Shown here in pieces: positions 25,101 to 33,900 of a stretch of DNA of 64,000 nt (the first letter of the stretch is position 1; the number at the start of each line of letters is the position of its first letter). Made by a program: the position numbers and the translations under genes. The stretch comes from Lytechinus pictus (taxonomy: Eukaryota; Echinodermata; Echinoidea; Temnopleuroida; Toxopneustidae). The stretch covers positions 22,487,501 to 22,551,500 of the forward strand of contig NC_087262.1 of the NCBI RefSeq assembly GCF_037042905.1, read 5' to 3'. The notes beneath the pieces were generated by a model that did not search any database, was not told the origin of the DNA, and was given only the letters and a program-made list of their open reading frames with translations.

Positions 25101-28100
25101 AAATCAAGATTTAAAGAAAAAGAAGAGAATATGTGTATGAACTTAAGTTACAGTTACACAACTGTTTAAACACGTTTCTGTGCATGACAAAAAGAAAAGA
25201 TATGTTCGATTAGAAAGTCGGCTGGATGTGTGAGGAAAATATTACATGTAATATCAAGAGAGAGAGAGACAGACAGAGCAACACTAATAGAGAGGGAGAG
25301 AGATGGGTGTTTCCCACGGAGAAAGGTGTTTGAAAATGAATAAAAAAACACAGTAGTGGGACAAGATTTGTGAATATGAGGAATTGAAAATTGAGGAGGA
25401 AGACGAGATCTGTTGAACAAATGATATCCAAGTATCCCACTGCACGATGGAATGTAATTGTTCAGAGAAAAGGGTGGATAATGAATCGTGATAAATAGAA
25501 ATGTACATCGCACCCAGGTGTGGAACCAGGGGGGGGGGACACGTGCTCCCCCCCCCTTGAGAGTATTGAGAGCAACTTGTCTATTTTTTTAAATGTAAAC
25601 ATACCGTAAATACACAAGTGTCCCCCCCCCTTAGAGTGGCAGCAAATATTTTAAATGGGATTATGTGGTTCCTTTACAAGTGAGCCCCCCCCCCCTTTTT
25701 TTTTGGGGGGGGGGGGGTTGTTAATTTCAAATGTGGCAAAATGTCAGTCATTTTTGGAGGGAAAACTTTTGCTTGTCAATATTTCCTACGAAATATTTGC
25801 CCCCTCCCCTTTTGGAAAATCCTGGATCTGGCCCTGATCACACCCCCCCCCCAAATAAATAAATAAATAAACAGAAATACTAGTGAATAAAACAAAATCA
25901 ACTAATGGGAGAAAGAAAATTGATAAAATGGATTGATAATGATTTAGAACAGTAAAACAAAACACATGAATTATGGAGGGTGTCTTTGCATTTTTGTATT
26001 TTTTATGCTTTTCTAAACTTCCAAGCATGTTGACATTTATTAATTGTTCTATCCATTCTTGTTTGTTTCTGAAAACGGGATGTGTGCATGTATGTAATTC
26101 TTTTCAACAAATCTTGGCAACAAAACCGGCCGGGGGGGGGGGGGCAGCATCAATAAGTTAACTAAGTACATACCGGTACATGTAATTCAGAAAACGCAGA
26201 ATTGCATACATGGGACTGAGTTTATTGATAAAACACAAATACGACTCTACTCACTTAGAATGGCTATAATAATGAATGCAGAGATATAAGGAAATATCCC
26301 ATAAAATTTCTTGCATTCTTGTCAGTCTTCTATATTGAAAAATCTATCAAAAACAATTTTACGTCTATAAACTTTGTATAAAAGAACAAATACTCTATGA
26401 AAGTAGACGACGTTGTTGTTCGGGGTTTCGCTTCGAAAGTCGATGTGTAGAAAGGTCATGACGTACCTGCGATCATGCATTGAATCCATGGAATGCGTTG
26501 ACCAATCAGATTGCTCTATTTACGTAACTCGTTTGAAGCTCGTTTTGGACAGGCCCTCATAATGACTTGGCGGTATGTTTCCCTGGTTCCTGACTCTCCT
26601 CATTAATGAAAAACCATGAGTTATGTCTCATTTTAAAGAGTGATAATTCAGCTTTACAACTGTTATTAAATTTGAAGGACGCAAGAATTATGAAATGGTA
26701 TTATACGTCGTTAAAGCTGAATGATTTGAATTTTTCCGGGGGCAAAGTTCTAGGGCAGTTTACCTTACTAAGTTAATGAAATATGTCGATAATTATGGTA
26801 TATATCGAATCCTTGATTCTTCCCCTTTCTATCGATATAATGTTTATGGTTTAAAACAGTAAATTAACCCGGTAAAACGCAGAGAAACTAGACCCTTGCG
26901 TTCCTCATTACGTATTCATGAACCGAGCGGTCACGAATACGAGCTGAATAAATACGTGCGAATTAGCTCGCGCGGCGGAGTGACTGTGTCCCTCGAGCAT
27001 AAGGCTGAATTAATTCCAAAATGTAGTGATAGTATTCTAAATTAAATGTACAGGTTTAGAAAGGTCATTTCATGTTCTAAATTCTATGAAAATTTCATTG
27101 GTCTCGCTTCAGCGGTTTTGAACGCATTCTCTGTTTTACGTAACAGTGATGCAGTCCATTCCAAGTTTGCAGCACTGATGTATATCTGCATTGTACTTAG
27201 TATGTTAACCCCCATTTTTACATCCAGGATCTGAGCAGGGACAGTTCCCTGATCTATCCAGGCTCATCAAATCATAAGTTGATAATGTTCTGAAGGGCAA
27301 GAAACATCCAGAATGAAGTTTGTTTGGGATTGACAGGGAAATCAGCGCAAAAACCTGAAAGAAAATTTGAATGATGGATGAGTACTAAACCTTTTTAAAA
27401 GCTGTACAATGAAGGCAAACCACAAGAGTATCGCAATTTGCGATAGCGAACATAACCAGTGGAAATTGATTTTTTTTAAAGAAATACATTTTCAGGGAAT
27501 TAAGTGTAACTTGACCCCAGTAACTAAATAACAAAAAATAATAATGAAAACGATGCAATTGTTGGAATTAGGCATGAAACAGTCATGACCTGTTGTCTCC
27601 ATCAGTGTGCATTTCTCATTATCAAATTTGAATTGGACTGCTTTTGCCCGTCTGAACCTATATACGGTTGAGATTTGATGAGCCTTGTTAGATCGTGGAT
27701 ACTTTGGGGGACGCGCTGAATTTTTTTCTGAAGTCTAACTCTCAAGAAATATTTAAAATTTTACGCTTTGATAAAGTCAAATAACTTCTAGTTGTGTTTT
27801 ACTTGTCGGAAGAAATACATTAAGCTATATACATGAATGTATATCTGATTTTACTTTATTGCGATTGCTTTTGAATAAAAACACCACAAAATAGTCAACG
27901 CGATGAAACGAAAGAGCAATGCCAACAGCGATTTGAAAACTGACATATCATTTTGTGCACCACGTGTGATAGACTTGACGCACAATTAAGAATTGTATAC
28001 AGAAAAAATATTATTAAAAAGAAATGGCAATAATTACGAGTATCTACATATTTATCTCAATATTATAGTTGTCGATGCAATCGATGAATATAGTTGATTT

Positions 28101-28450
28101 AGAATAAATTGGTTTTTTATAATTATGCTTATTTATTTTTCACACAGGGATCCGTAAAACATATACAATTTCTTGTTAAAGAAGAAAATGCCAATTTAAC
28201 ATTACTGCTCACACATAGATCTTATCTTCTAATTTTTGATCCAGTATAAATGATTTTTTCTCTGGCTGAAAATAAATAGGATCAATAATTGAATATCCAA
28301 ATCACTAAAATTGATTGAAATCATGGTAAAAATCATGAGAACAATACTTACCATCGCGCCAACTTCATCATCAATCAAATCAGCAGACCACCCGTTTCCA
28401 ATAAAAGAAGTGATAAAGAAAATCACTCCTAAATTCAGTGTCAAAGTCAT
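10635..28450 (-). CDS. GPI-anchor-type membrane matrix metalloproteinase (9 exons, 539 aa)
   Basis: A zinc endopeptidase of the matrixin family, predicted to act at the cell surface on matrix or membrane substrates. CDS = complement of 28352-28450, 17883-18006, 16891-17138, 16189-16408, 15122-15280, 13400-13510, 12506-12645, 11892-12033, 10635-11011; total 1620 nt, and all junctions are GT-AG and in phase. Domains: signal peptide about 1-23; propeptide with cysteine switch PRCGLSD (Cys90); furin site RRRKR (115-119), so activation is probably in the secretory pathway; catalytic domain from Tyr120 with [11 protein letters not shown] (240-250) and Met-turn Met258; four-blade hemopexin domain closed by Cys300-Cys500; hydrophobic tail 521-539 with no cytoplasmic residues, preceded by small residues (SDSGFNAG), as in GPI signals. 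MMP17/MMP25-type architecture is inferred; the orthologue is not certain. Intron 1 (10.3 kb) contains a plus-strand SGNH/CXC block. Confidence 0.93.
11892..12033 (-). CDS. metalloproteinase exon 8: hemopexin blade 3
   Basis: It encodes residues 368-414: GSEVWRMS, then [22 protein letters not shown] and NNKIYFVK, a standard hemopexin repeat. Splice sites: acceptor 'atccttgcag' and donor GAAAG/GTAATA, phase 1. Confidence 0.92.
12506..12645 (-). CDS. metalloproteinase exon 7: hemopexin blades 1-2
   Basis: It encodes residues 321-367: YCYRM finishes blade 1, and [22 protein letters not shown] with TGKTYVFK forms blade 2. The acceptor chosen (AG at 12646-12647) fits phase 1. A second AG 18 nt further in does not fit the phase and was rejected. 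The donor is TTTAAG/GTACGA, phase 0. Confidence 0.88.
13086..13125. repeat. (TA)n microsatellite
   Basis: About 17 TA repeats with one break, in metalloproteinase intron 6. A GAA-rich tract lies at 13353-13383 just downstream of exon 6. Confidence 0.9.
13400..13510 (-). CDS. metalloproteinase exon 6: hinge and hemopexin blade 1 start
   Basis: It encodes residues 284-320. A short hinge ([14 protein letters not shown]) is followed by [20 protein letters not shown], the first strand set of blade 1. Cys300 is expected to pair with Cys500. The hinge is only about 15 residues long. The donor is CAACG/GTGAGA, phase 1. Confidence 0.88.
14180..14377. mobile_element. short element with inverted 'cggatccagg' ends
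   Basis: The left end 'gcggatccaggattttcc' and the right end 'ctcctgtatccgg' are inverted. Both ends carry G- or C-rich runs followed by 'gcac'. A related block with 'ggaaaatcctggatctggcc' lies at 25790-25835. It sits in metalloproteinase intron 5. The superfamily is uncertain (hAT-like by terminal style). Confidence 0.45.
14416..14961. mobile_element. Tc1/mariner-type MITE, copy 2
   Basis: The left terminus is 'cagagtgcgtcctacaaaaa' and the inverted right terminus is 'ccttttttctgagatgccctg', followed by TA. The interior matches copy 1 (4066-4579) in the opposite orientation: 'ttgaaccatcttgtccaaat' pairs with 'ctggacaagattggttcg'. It lies in metalloproteinase intron 5. Confidence 0.75.
15122..15280 (-). 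CDS. metalloproteinase exon 5: catalytic zinc site
   Basis: It encodes residues 231-283. [17 protein letters not shown] supplies the three zinc-binding histidines and the catalytic glutamate (Glu241). The Met-turn follows as AVMFPFY. The last helix, [12 protein letters not shown], closes the catalytic domain. Splice sites: acceptor 'tttttttcag' and donor ATATG/GTACGC, phase 1. Confidence 0.97.
16189..16408 (-). CDS. metalloproteinase exon 4: structural zinc and calcium sites
   Basis: It encodes residues 158-230. FWEDAS and [22 protein letters not shown] lead into LAHAFYP and [11 protein letters not shown], which contain the conserved His/Asp ligands of the structural zinc and the calcium-binding loops of matrixin catalytic domains. 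The donor is TACAG/GTAAAC, phase 1. Confidence 0.94.
16724..16865. repeat. ATC/ATT microsatellite
   Basis: An imperfect (atc)n/(att)n tract directly beside the donor of metalloproteinase exon 3. A second triplet tract, (gat)n(aat)n followed by an inverted (att)n, lies at 17728-17780. Confidence 0.85.
16891..17138 (-). CDS. metalloproteinase exon 3: cysteine switch and furin site
   Basis: It encodes residues 75-157. [20 protein letters not shown] carries the switch cysteine that ligates the active-site zinc in the zymogen. RRRKR follows 25 residues later and precedes YVLTGNKW, the mature N-terminus. The spacer between them is rich in Asp/Asn/Pro. The donor is CTCCAG/GTATGC, phase 0. The reading frame also stays open into the upstream intron, but the prodomain join requires the acceptor at 17139-17140. 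Confidence 0.93.
17883..18006 (-). CDS. metalloproteinase exon 2: prodomain
   Basis: It encodes residues 34-74. It opens with KFLNTFGYL and ends with a [15 protein letters not shown] helix, the standard matrixin propeptide pattern (peptidoglycan-binding-like helices). The acceptor is 'gacgaaaccag' and the donor reads ACAG/GTTGGT, phase 1. It was too short for ordinary ORF calling and was found by its match to the family pattern and by phase. Confidence 0.9.
18147..19338. mobile_element. 1.19-kb hAT-type element with 8-bp duplication and internal 110-bp repeats
   Basis: The left end is 'cagtggcgtaccgtgg' and the right end is 'agttacgccactg'. Identical 8-mers 'tttggggt' flank both ends (18139-18146 and 19339-19346), the hAT signature. 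G and C homopolymers lie just inside each end. The body is an array of about nine roughly 110-bp units whose core is 'gcgagcgcgaagcgcgagc', followed by 'tgaaaattttgatattcaga' and 'gggacattttaaggac'. Cores lie near 18203, 18317, 18425, 18536, 18650, 18760, 18870, 18980 and 19077, and degenerate toward the right. There is no transposase. It sits in metalloproteinase intron 1. Confidence 0.88.
19790..19797. promoter_or_regulatory. palindromic CRE (TGACGTCA)
   Basis: A perfect 8-bp CREB/ATF site 24 bp before a strong-context ATG at 19821, within a CpG-rich stretch. A second perfect copy lies at 20189-20196 and a third at 30564-30571. Together they suggest a promoter region, but the assignment is inferred. 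Confidence 0.4.
19821..19836 (+). CDS. candidate short first coding exon in metalloproteinase intron 1
   Basis: The sequence 'gccaagATGG' is a good start context. It reads M-E-E-C-N and one further base, and then meets a perfect donor GTAAGT at 19837. A CRE palindrome lies just upstream. It could be the first exon of the plus-strand SGNH/CXC gene at 22.2 kb. However, its phase (1) does not fit that exon's acceptor directly, so at least one more exon would be needed. Weak call. Confidence 0.25.
22229..22500 (+). pseudogene. SGNH-hydrolase (GDSL esterase-like) block, frameshifted
   Basis: The block follows a strong acceptor (T-rich tract, 'ctttacag'). It reads [16 protein letters not shown], then LCFPGANV, and in the next frame [17 protein letters not shown]. 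These match SGNH block I (GDS with the catalytic Ser), block II Gly and block III (GTNN). The first frame runs to a stop at 22424. The second frame takes over in a TTTT run near 22397, where one missing T would explain the shift. It then stops after INCLG, well short of the block V Asp/His. The domain is therefore about half length. It is either a decayed gene or carries sequence errors. SGNH domains of this style also occur in ORF1 of some CR1-type LINEs. Confidence 0.6.
22446..22988 (+). CDS. CXC-domain (tesmin/TSO1-like) protein, 180-codon frame
   Basis: The credible part begins around codon 24 ([14 protein letters not shown]). A conserved-looking block [18 protein letters not shown] and [23 protein letters not shown] follows. 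Next comes a nine-cysteine CXC domain, CSC-x4-C-x4-C-x-C-x6-C-x3-C-x-C-x2-C, at residues 83-113. It matches the Zn3Cys9 fold of tesmin, LIN54 and MSL2, which binds DNA. The last 60 residues are very acidic ([22 protein letters not shown]), as in nuclear or chromatin proteins. Only one CXC is present; LIN54-type proteins have two. The frame overlaps the end of the SGNH block, and the nominal ATG at 22446 is probably not the native start. It lies in intron 1 of the metalloproteinase on the opposite strand. It may be a gene, a pseudogene or a transposon-borne cassette. Confidence 0.7.
   Translation: MFGKRIPKHFIICILVLESNFGVQRLLTVWDKVQIPIYYYPDIELYGFVVSRDDGEVHVACQWDTDESIEKIKSNVLYLTRGCSCAKSKCHNRLCKCRKEGRFCGPGCRCRQCQNLTAVEKLASDSDSSEEDSDIDHFDYDSDFDEVPCDKTNIEGTIEIDIDGDLSLFEDLQEDCSDYE
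23462..24437. repeat. 487-bp tandem duplication 3' of the CXC frame
   Basis: Copy 1 begins 'ttgcaggtcaatcatttt' at 23462 and copy 2 begins the same way at 23949. They stay collinear through 'gattggctaattatttcatt', 'tcttgaactttgacgcagc' and 'gtcatgatggtgagcattg' to the end near 24437. Indels in the TATT and TTTTTTG tracts and scattered substitutions show that it is not very recent. It probably lies within the 3' UTR of the CXC transcript. Confidence 0.93.
24929..24934 (+). terminator. candidate poly(A) signal AATAAA
   Basis: 'ggaaataaactc' is followed within 10-20 nt by a T-rich tract. It is a plausible end for a plus-strand transcript carrying the CXC frame and the duplicated 3' region. Other AATAAA motifs occur nearby, so the assignment is tentative. 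Confidence 0.3.
25516..25836. mobile_element. G/C-homopolymer-bounded repeat fragment
   Basis: Starts near 'aaccaggggggggggacacgtg' and ends near 'ggaaaatcctggatctggcc', the same terminal style as 14180-14377. It contains C11-T9-G13 at 25685-25717, a perfect potential hairpin. No coding frame is present. Confidence 0.4.
26160..28230. other. proximal half of metalloproteinase intron 1, no exon recognised
   Basis: A CpG-containing stretch at about 26400-27010 includes 'gctcgcgcggcgga' and could be a regulatory region. Weak exon-like pieces, such as an ATG followed by a possible GTATGT donor at 26565-26582, were not convincing. No repeat family was identified. Confidence 0.4.
28352..28450 (-). 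CDS. metalloproteinase exon 1: signal peptide
   Basis: It encodes residues 1-33: a short polar N-terminus, a hydrophobic core [12 protein letters not shown], and a likely cleavage after GNGWSA. It ends in ATG followed by the donor GTAAGT, phase 0. Joining to exon 2 gives [13 protein letters not shown], the usual start of an MMP prodomain, which is why this distant exon is assigned to the gene. An in-frame ATG also lies 54 nt upstream (28504). The inner start is preferred because it places the hydrophobic core close to the N-terminus. Confidence 0.85.
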
Positions 28451-28686
28451 TGCCTGTTTAATTTCTACACGTAGTATACTTAGATTTCTATTCAATAGGA
28501 ACAAAATAGTAGTTGTTCTTTTTTCAAAATCAAATGAAAAGAATTAAAACAATTATTTAGAACATGCACAATTAACACTCTCAAATTATAGTCTCGTCCA
28601 ATAAGTTATAAACAAGATATATTATTCTTCGATGGGCTCATCAAAACATATCACTAGAGATTGAGAGCCACTGCACTTCTCGCGAC

Positions 28687-28695
28687 TTTTATATA
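28687..28695 (-). promoter_or_regulatory. TATA box of the metalloproteinase gene
   Basis: The minus strand reads 'ctatataaaag' about 240 bp upstream of the inferred ATG at 28450. This would place transcription start near 28655-28665 and give a 5' leader of roughly 200 nt. The match to the TATA consensus is good, but no transcript evidence is available. Confidence 0.5.
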
Positions 28696-28699
28696 GTTT

Positions 28700-30342
28700 T
28701 TGGAAATATGTATTTTGTCATAGTATAATTAAAATTACAGGCATTCATGACACCTTTTACAAGAACCCACATATCTGCCTTGTTATGACGACGCGTGCAA
28801 GTAATCAGGAATAATTAGCTTAAAACAAATAAAGATTTCACTGAGTATTATCTAAAATATGTTTGTAATTGATGGATTAATTATACTACATGGAATGGGC
28901 AATGGCAAATGTCCTTTCCGGAAAATCATCTTCGGAAATAGGGTTAAATATGCCATTAATTATGCTCCTTATGTGTAGTGTTAGCAATATTGGAATGTGC
29001 AACTTATTGCACCATTTGGGAGATTACACATTCACGCCTTGTAGTTATAGTATGATGATACCATAATTGTACAATTTTGCAGAAATTGTAAGTTGGCAGT
29101 CTTGGTGATCACAAGATGATATAGTGGGCCTACCAATTAATATATGTGGTTTAATTCTTTCAGCATAAGTTTGTTGAAGCCTGTCTAAAATTTGGTAAAG
29201 GTTTGATGATGTAAATTATATTTGGAGTACATGTTTATCTAGCACTAAAATCTAACAACAGAGGAATCGTCCTCTTTTTGTAACACAAAATTGAAATCAC
29301 ATTTGAGGATAAACTGCCCCCTTATTCGGCAATGCTTTTCTTTTCTTTAAATAGACCCTTTGAATAATGATTTTACACAGAAGCGTCGAGCCTGGAGGGC
29401 AGATGGCGATCGCCCCACCGATGAAAATATTGGGGTGGCATATCTTTTTGCCCCCCATAATTCCGGAAGTGCAAAAATATAATAATATTGTAATGCTACA
29501 CAGAAATCGGCTAATTAACCAAACACAATATAAAATTCGGTTTTTAAATCAATATTACAGTAAAAAATTATGATTCCTTCGCGCGCTCCGCGCGGGAAAT
29601 GATTCCATTTATCATTGGAACTTTTGTTAAGGTTAATTTACACAGGAAGTTCAATATATAGGCATACAATTATTTCTGCCAATGAATAAACAAGAAAATG
29701 GCAAACCCTTTAATGTTTTAATTCCATTTCATCTTGAAATATATAGTATTATTACCTATTTTATATTTTCATTTGTCAATAATGCGCAGGAGAAATGGTA
29801 GGTTGGGCAGAACATCAGTAAGTAACTATATGGATGATTTTACGAAATAATGTTTGGATAACTACGTTGTGCAGGCAATCTGAGAATCATCTTGATCGTG
29901 AAGTAAAATTGAATCCAACATTTACAATATAATTACATTTTTCCTTTGCATGAACCAAAACCAGTGTCGTAGCCAGGGGGTTCCCTGAGTTCCGCGGAAC
30001 ACTGCCGCTTGCCAACAGCAACAAAAAAGATGGGGGGGGGGGGGGACAAAAAGGAAAAGATTATTATGCCCGCGATTCGAATTTCGTTTTTTTGTTTCAG
30101 CGAGATACGCGATTACGTATCCTGATCATGATTACAAAAAGTGCTGAATAAAAAAAATGTTCAGTTCGCGAATTGATAATTTGATTAGCGATTCTTGCAA
30201 AGTTAATGGTTTAATTCAAGATGTTGTTAATAGATGATGTACTCTAGCATTATCAGCCATTTCATGCTGTATGGAAAAAAATACTGTTTGGGTTATTACA
30301 ATATAGAAATACGCAGTTGATATATTGATGACGATCCCCCCA

Positions 30343-30378
<36 letters not shown>

Positions 30379-30900
30379 AGAGAGAGAGAGAGAGGGAGGG
30401 GGAGAAAATAATAATAAAAATCTTATAATTAAATCGATTAAAATATTGCTGATGTAATATCGCACAATTCACTCCAACACGTTCTATTTTGTTCCTGGTA
30501 TATAAAAAATAGAATATGTAGGCTCAGCACCATGGCAAGATGGAATAGAATGTGTGCCAGGAAGTGACGTCACACAAGCCCACCCACTGAATGGTCGCAC
30601 CTGGATCTTTATGCAAATTCTGACGGTCCCCAGAAAACTGGTATGCATTTGACGATTTACTGTATAGTAAATACATGAGAAATAATCTTAAATAAAACAA
30701 GTACCGTATGGTTGTCAACCAGCCGCAGTCTTCATATTCGTGAGTGTGTGTTGAATATGTCGTGAATGTTTTACTTTGTAATTAGTAATTACTTTTTAAT
30801 TAGTGACAACATTCACACTGTCATTCTTTCAAATTGCACTTTATCATTCTGAAATTTGTTATAAAAAGATTGTAATTTATTCCATATTGTTAAGCTAATT
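28700..30900. other. upstream of the metalloproteinase, repeat fragments
   Basis: Two repeat fragments carry G/C-rich ends (about 29375-29640 with 'cgcgcgctccgcgcggg'; about 29962-30130 with 'gtcgtagccagggggttcc'). A (GA)n tract of about 60 bp lies at 30347-30405, and a CRE palindrome at 30564-30571. No gene was recognised. Confidence 0.5.
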
Positions 30901-30908
30901 ATCAAAAT

Positions 30909-33900
30909 GAAGAGGGTTGAAGTGGATGTGTGTATTTAGAAGAGGGTTGAAGGTGGGTGTGGATGTGTGTATTTAGAAGAGGGTTGAAGTGGATGTGTGT
31001 ATTTAGAAAAGGGTTGAAGGTGGGTGTGTGGATTTAGAAGAGGGTTGAAGGTGGGTGTGAATGTGTGTATTTAGAAGAGGGTTGAAGTGGGTGTGTGTAT
31101 TTAGAAGAGGGTTTAAGGTGGGTGTGGATGTGTGTATTTAGACGAGTTTTGAAGTTGGGTGTGGGTGTATGTTTTTAGAAGATGGTTGAAGGTGGGTGTG
31201 GATGTTTGTATTTAGACGAGTTTTGAAGGTGGGTGTGGGTGTGTGTATTTAGAGGAGGGTTGAAGGTATGTGTGGATGTGTGTATTTAGAAGAGGGTTTA
31301 AGGTGGGTGTGTGTATTCAGAAGAGGGTTGAAGGTGGGTGTGGATGTGTGTATTGAGAAGAGGGTTAAAGGTTGGTGTGTGATGTGTGTATTTAGAAGAG
31401 GGTTGAAGATGGATGTGGATGTGTGTATTTAAAAGAGGGCTGGAGGTGGGTGTGGATGTGTGTATTTAGAAGAGGGTTGAAGGTGGGTGTGGATGTATGT
31501 ATTTAGAAGAGGGTTGAAGTGGATGTGTGTATTTAGAAGAGGGTGGGTGTGGGTGTGTGTATTCAGAAGAGGGTTGAAGGTGTGTGTGAATGTGTGTATT
31601 TAGAAGAGGGTTGAAGTGGATGTGTGTATTTAGAAGAGGGTTGAAGGTGGGTGTGGATGTGTGTATTTAGAAAAGGGTTGAAGATGGGTGTGAGTATTTA
31701 GAAGAGGGTTGAAGGTGTGTGTGGGTGTGTGGATTTAGAAGAGGGTTGAAGTGGATGTGTGTATTTAGAAGAGGGTTGAAGGTGGATGTGTGTATTTAGA
31801 AGAGGGTTGAAGGTGTGTGTGGGTGTGTGGATTTAGAAGAGGGTTGAAGGTATGTGCGAGTATTTAGAAGAGGGTTGAAATGGATGTGTGTATTTAGAAG
31901 AGGGTTGAAGGTGGGTGTGTGTATTTAGAAGAGGGTTGAAGGTGGGTGTGGGTGTGTGGATTTAAGAAGAGGGTTGAAGATGGATGTGGATGTGTGTATT
32001 TAAAAGAAGGTTTAAGGTGGGTGTGGATGTGTGTATTTAAAAGAGGGCTGTAGGTGGGTGTGGATGTGTGTATTTAGAAGAAGGTTGAAGGTGTGTGTGT
32101 GGATGTGTGTGTTTAGAAGAGGGTTGAAGGTGGGTGTGTGTATTTAGAAGAGGGTTGAAGTGGGTGTGTGTATTTAGAAGAGGGTTGAAGGTGGGTGTGG
32201 ATGTGTGTATTTAGAAGAGGGTTGAAGGTTGAAGTGGGTGTGTGTATTCAGAAGAGGGTTGAAGGTGGGTGTGGATGTGTGTATTTAGACGAGTTTTGAA
32301 GGTGGGTGTGTGGATTTAGGTGAGGGTTGAAGGTGGGTGTGGATGTGTGTATTTAGAAGAGGGTTGAAGTGGATGTGTGTATTTAGAAGAGGGTTTAAGG
32401 TGGGTGTGGATTTAGAAGAGGGTTGAAGTGGGTGTGTGTATTTAGAAGAGGGTTTAAGGTGGGTGTGGATGTGTGTATTTAAAAGAGGGCTGGAGGTGGG
32501 TGTGGATGTGTGTATTTAGAAGAAGGTTGAAGGTGGGTGTGTGGATTTAGAAGAGGGTTGAAGGTGGGTGTGGATGTGTGTATTTAGACGAGTTTTTAAG
32601 GTGGGTGTGGGTATGTGGATTTAGAAGAGGGTTGAAGGTGGGTGTGGATGTGTGTATTTAGAAGAGGGTTGAAGGTTGAAGTGGGTGTGTGTATTCAGAA
32701 GAGGGTTGAAGGTGGGTGTGGATGTGTGTATTTAGAAGAGGGTGGGTGTGTGGATTAAGAAGAGGGTTGGTGTGGGTTGTGTATTTAGACGAGTTTTGAA
32801 GGTGGGTGTGTGGATTTAGGTGAGGGTTGAAGGTGGGTGTGGATGTGTGTATTTAGAAGAGGGTTGAAGTGGATGTGTGTATTTAGAAGAGGGTTGAAGG
32901 TGGGTGTGTGGATTTAGAAGAGGGTTGAAGTGGGTGTGTGTATTTAGAAGAGGGTTTAAGGTGGGTGTCGATGTGTGTATTTAGACGAGTTTTGAAGGTG
33001 GGTGTGTGGATTTAGGTGAGGGTTGAAGGTGGGTGTGGATGTGTGTATTTAGAAGAGGGTTGAAGGTGGGTGTGGATGTATGTATTAAGAAGAGGGTTGA
33101 AGTGGATGTGTGTATTTAGAAGAGGGTGGGTGTGTGTATTTAGAAGAGGGTTGAAGTGGGTGTGTGTATTTAGAAGAGGGTTTAAGGTGGGTGTCGATGT
33201 GTGTATTTAGACGAGTTTTGAAGGTGGGTGTGTGGATTTAGGTGAGGGTTGAAGGTGGGTGTGGATGTGTGTATTTAGAAGAGGGTTGAAGGTGGGTGTG
33301 GATGTATGTATTTAGAAGAGGGTTGAAGTGGATGTGTGTATTTAGAAGAGGGTGGGTGTGTGTATTTAGAAGAGGGTTGAAGGTGGATGTGGGTGTGTGG
33401 ATTTAGAAGAGGGTTGAAGGTGGGTGTGGATGTGTGTATTTAGAAGAGGGTTGAAGGTGGGTGTGGGTGTGTGGATTTAGAACAGGGTTGAAGGTGGGTG
33501 TGGATGTGTGTATTTAGAAGAGGGTTGAAGGTTGAAGTGGGTGTGTGTATTCAGAAGAGGGTTGAAGGTGGGTGTGGATGTGTGTATTTAGAAGAGGGTG
33601 GGTGTGGGTGTGTGGATTAAGAAGAGGGTTGGTGTGGGTTGTGTATTTAGACGAGTTTTGAAGGTGGGTGTGTGGATTTAGGTGAGGGTTGAAGGTGGGT
33701 GTGGATGTGTGTATTTAGAAGAGGGTTGAAGTGGATGTGTGTATTTAGAAGAGGGTTGAAGGTGGGTGTGTGGATTTAGAAGAGGGTTGAAGTGGGTGTG
33801 TGTATTTAGAAGAGGGTTTAAGGTGGGTGTCGATGTGTGTATTTAGACGAGTTTTGAAGGTGGGTGTGTGGATTTAGGTGAGGGTTGAAGGTGGGTGTGG

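Noticed and set aside
24990..25513. Ser/Leu-rich minus-strand frames
   Set aside because: They arise from (GA)n simple sequence read on the other strand.
26562..26582. Short first exon (ATG ACT TGG CG then GTATGT)
   Set aside because: Poor start context and no partner exon; probably chance.
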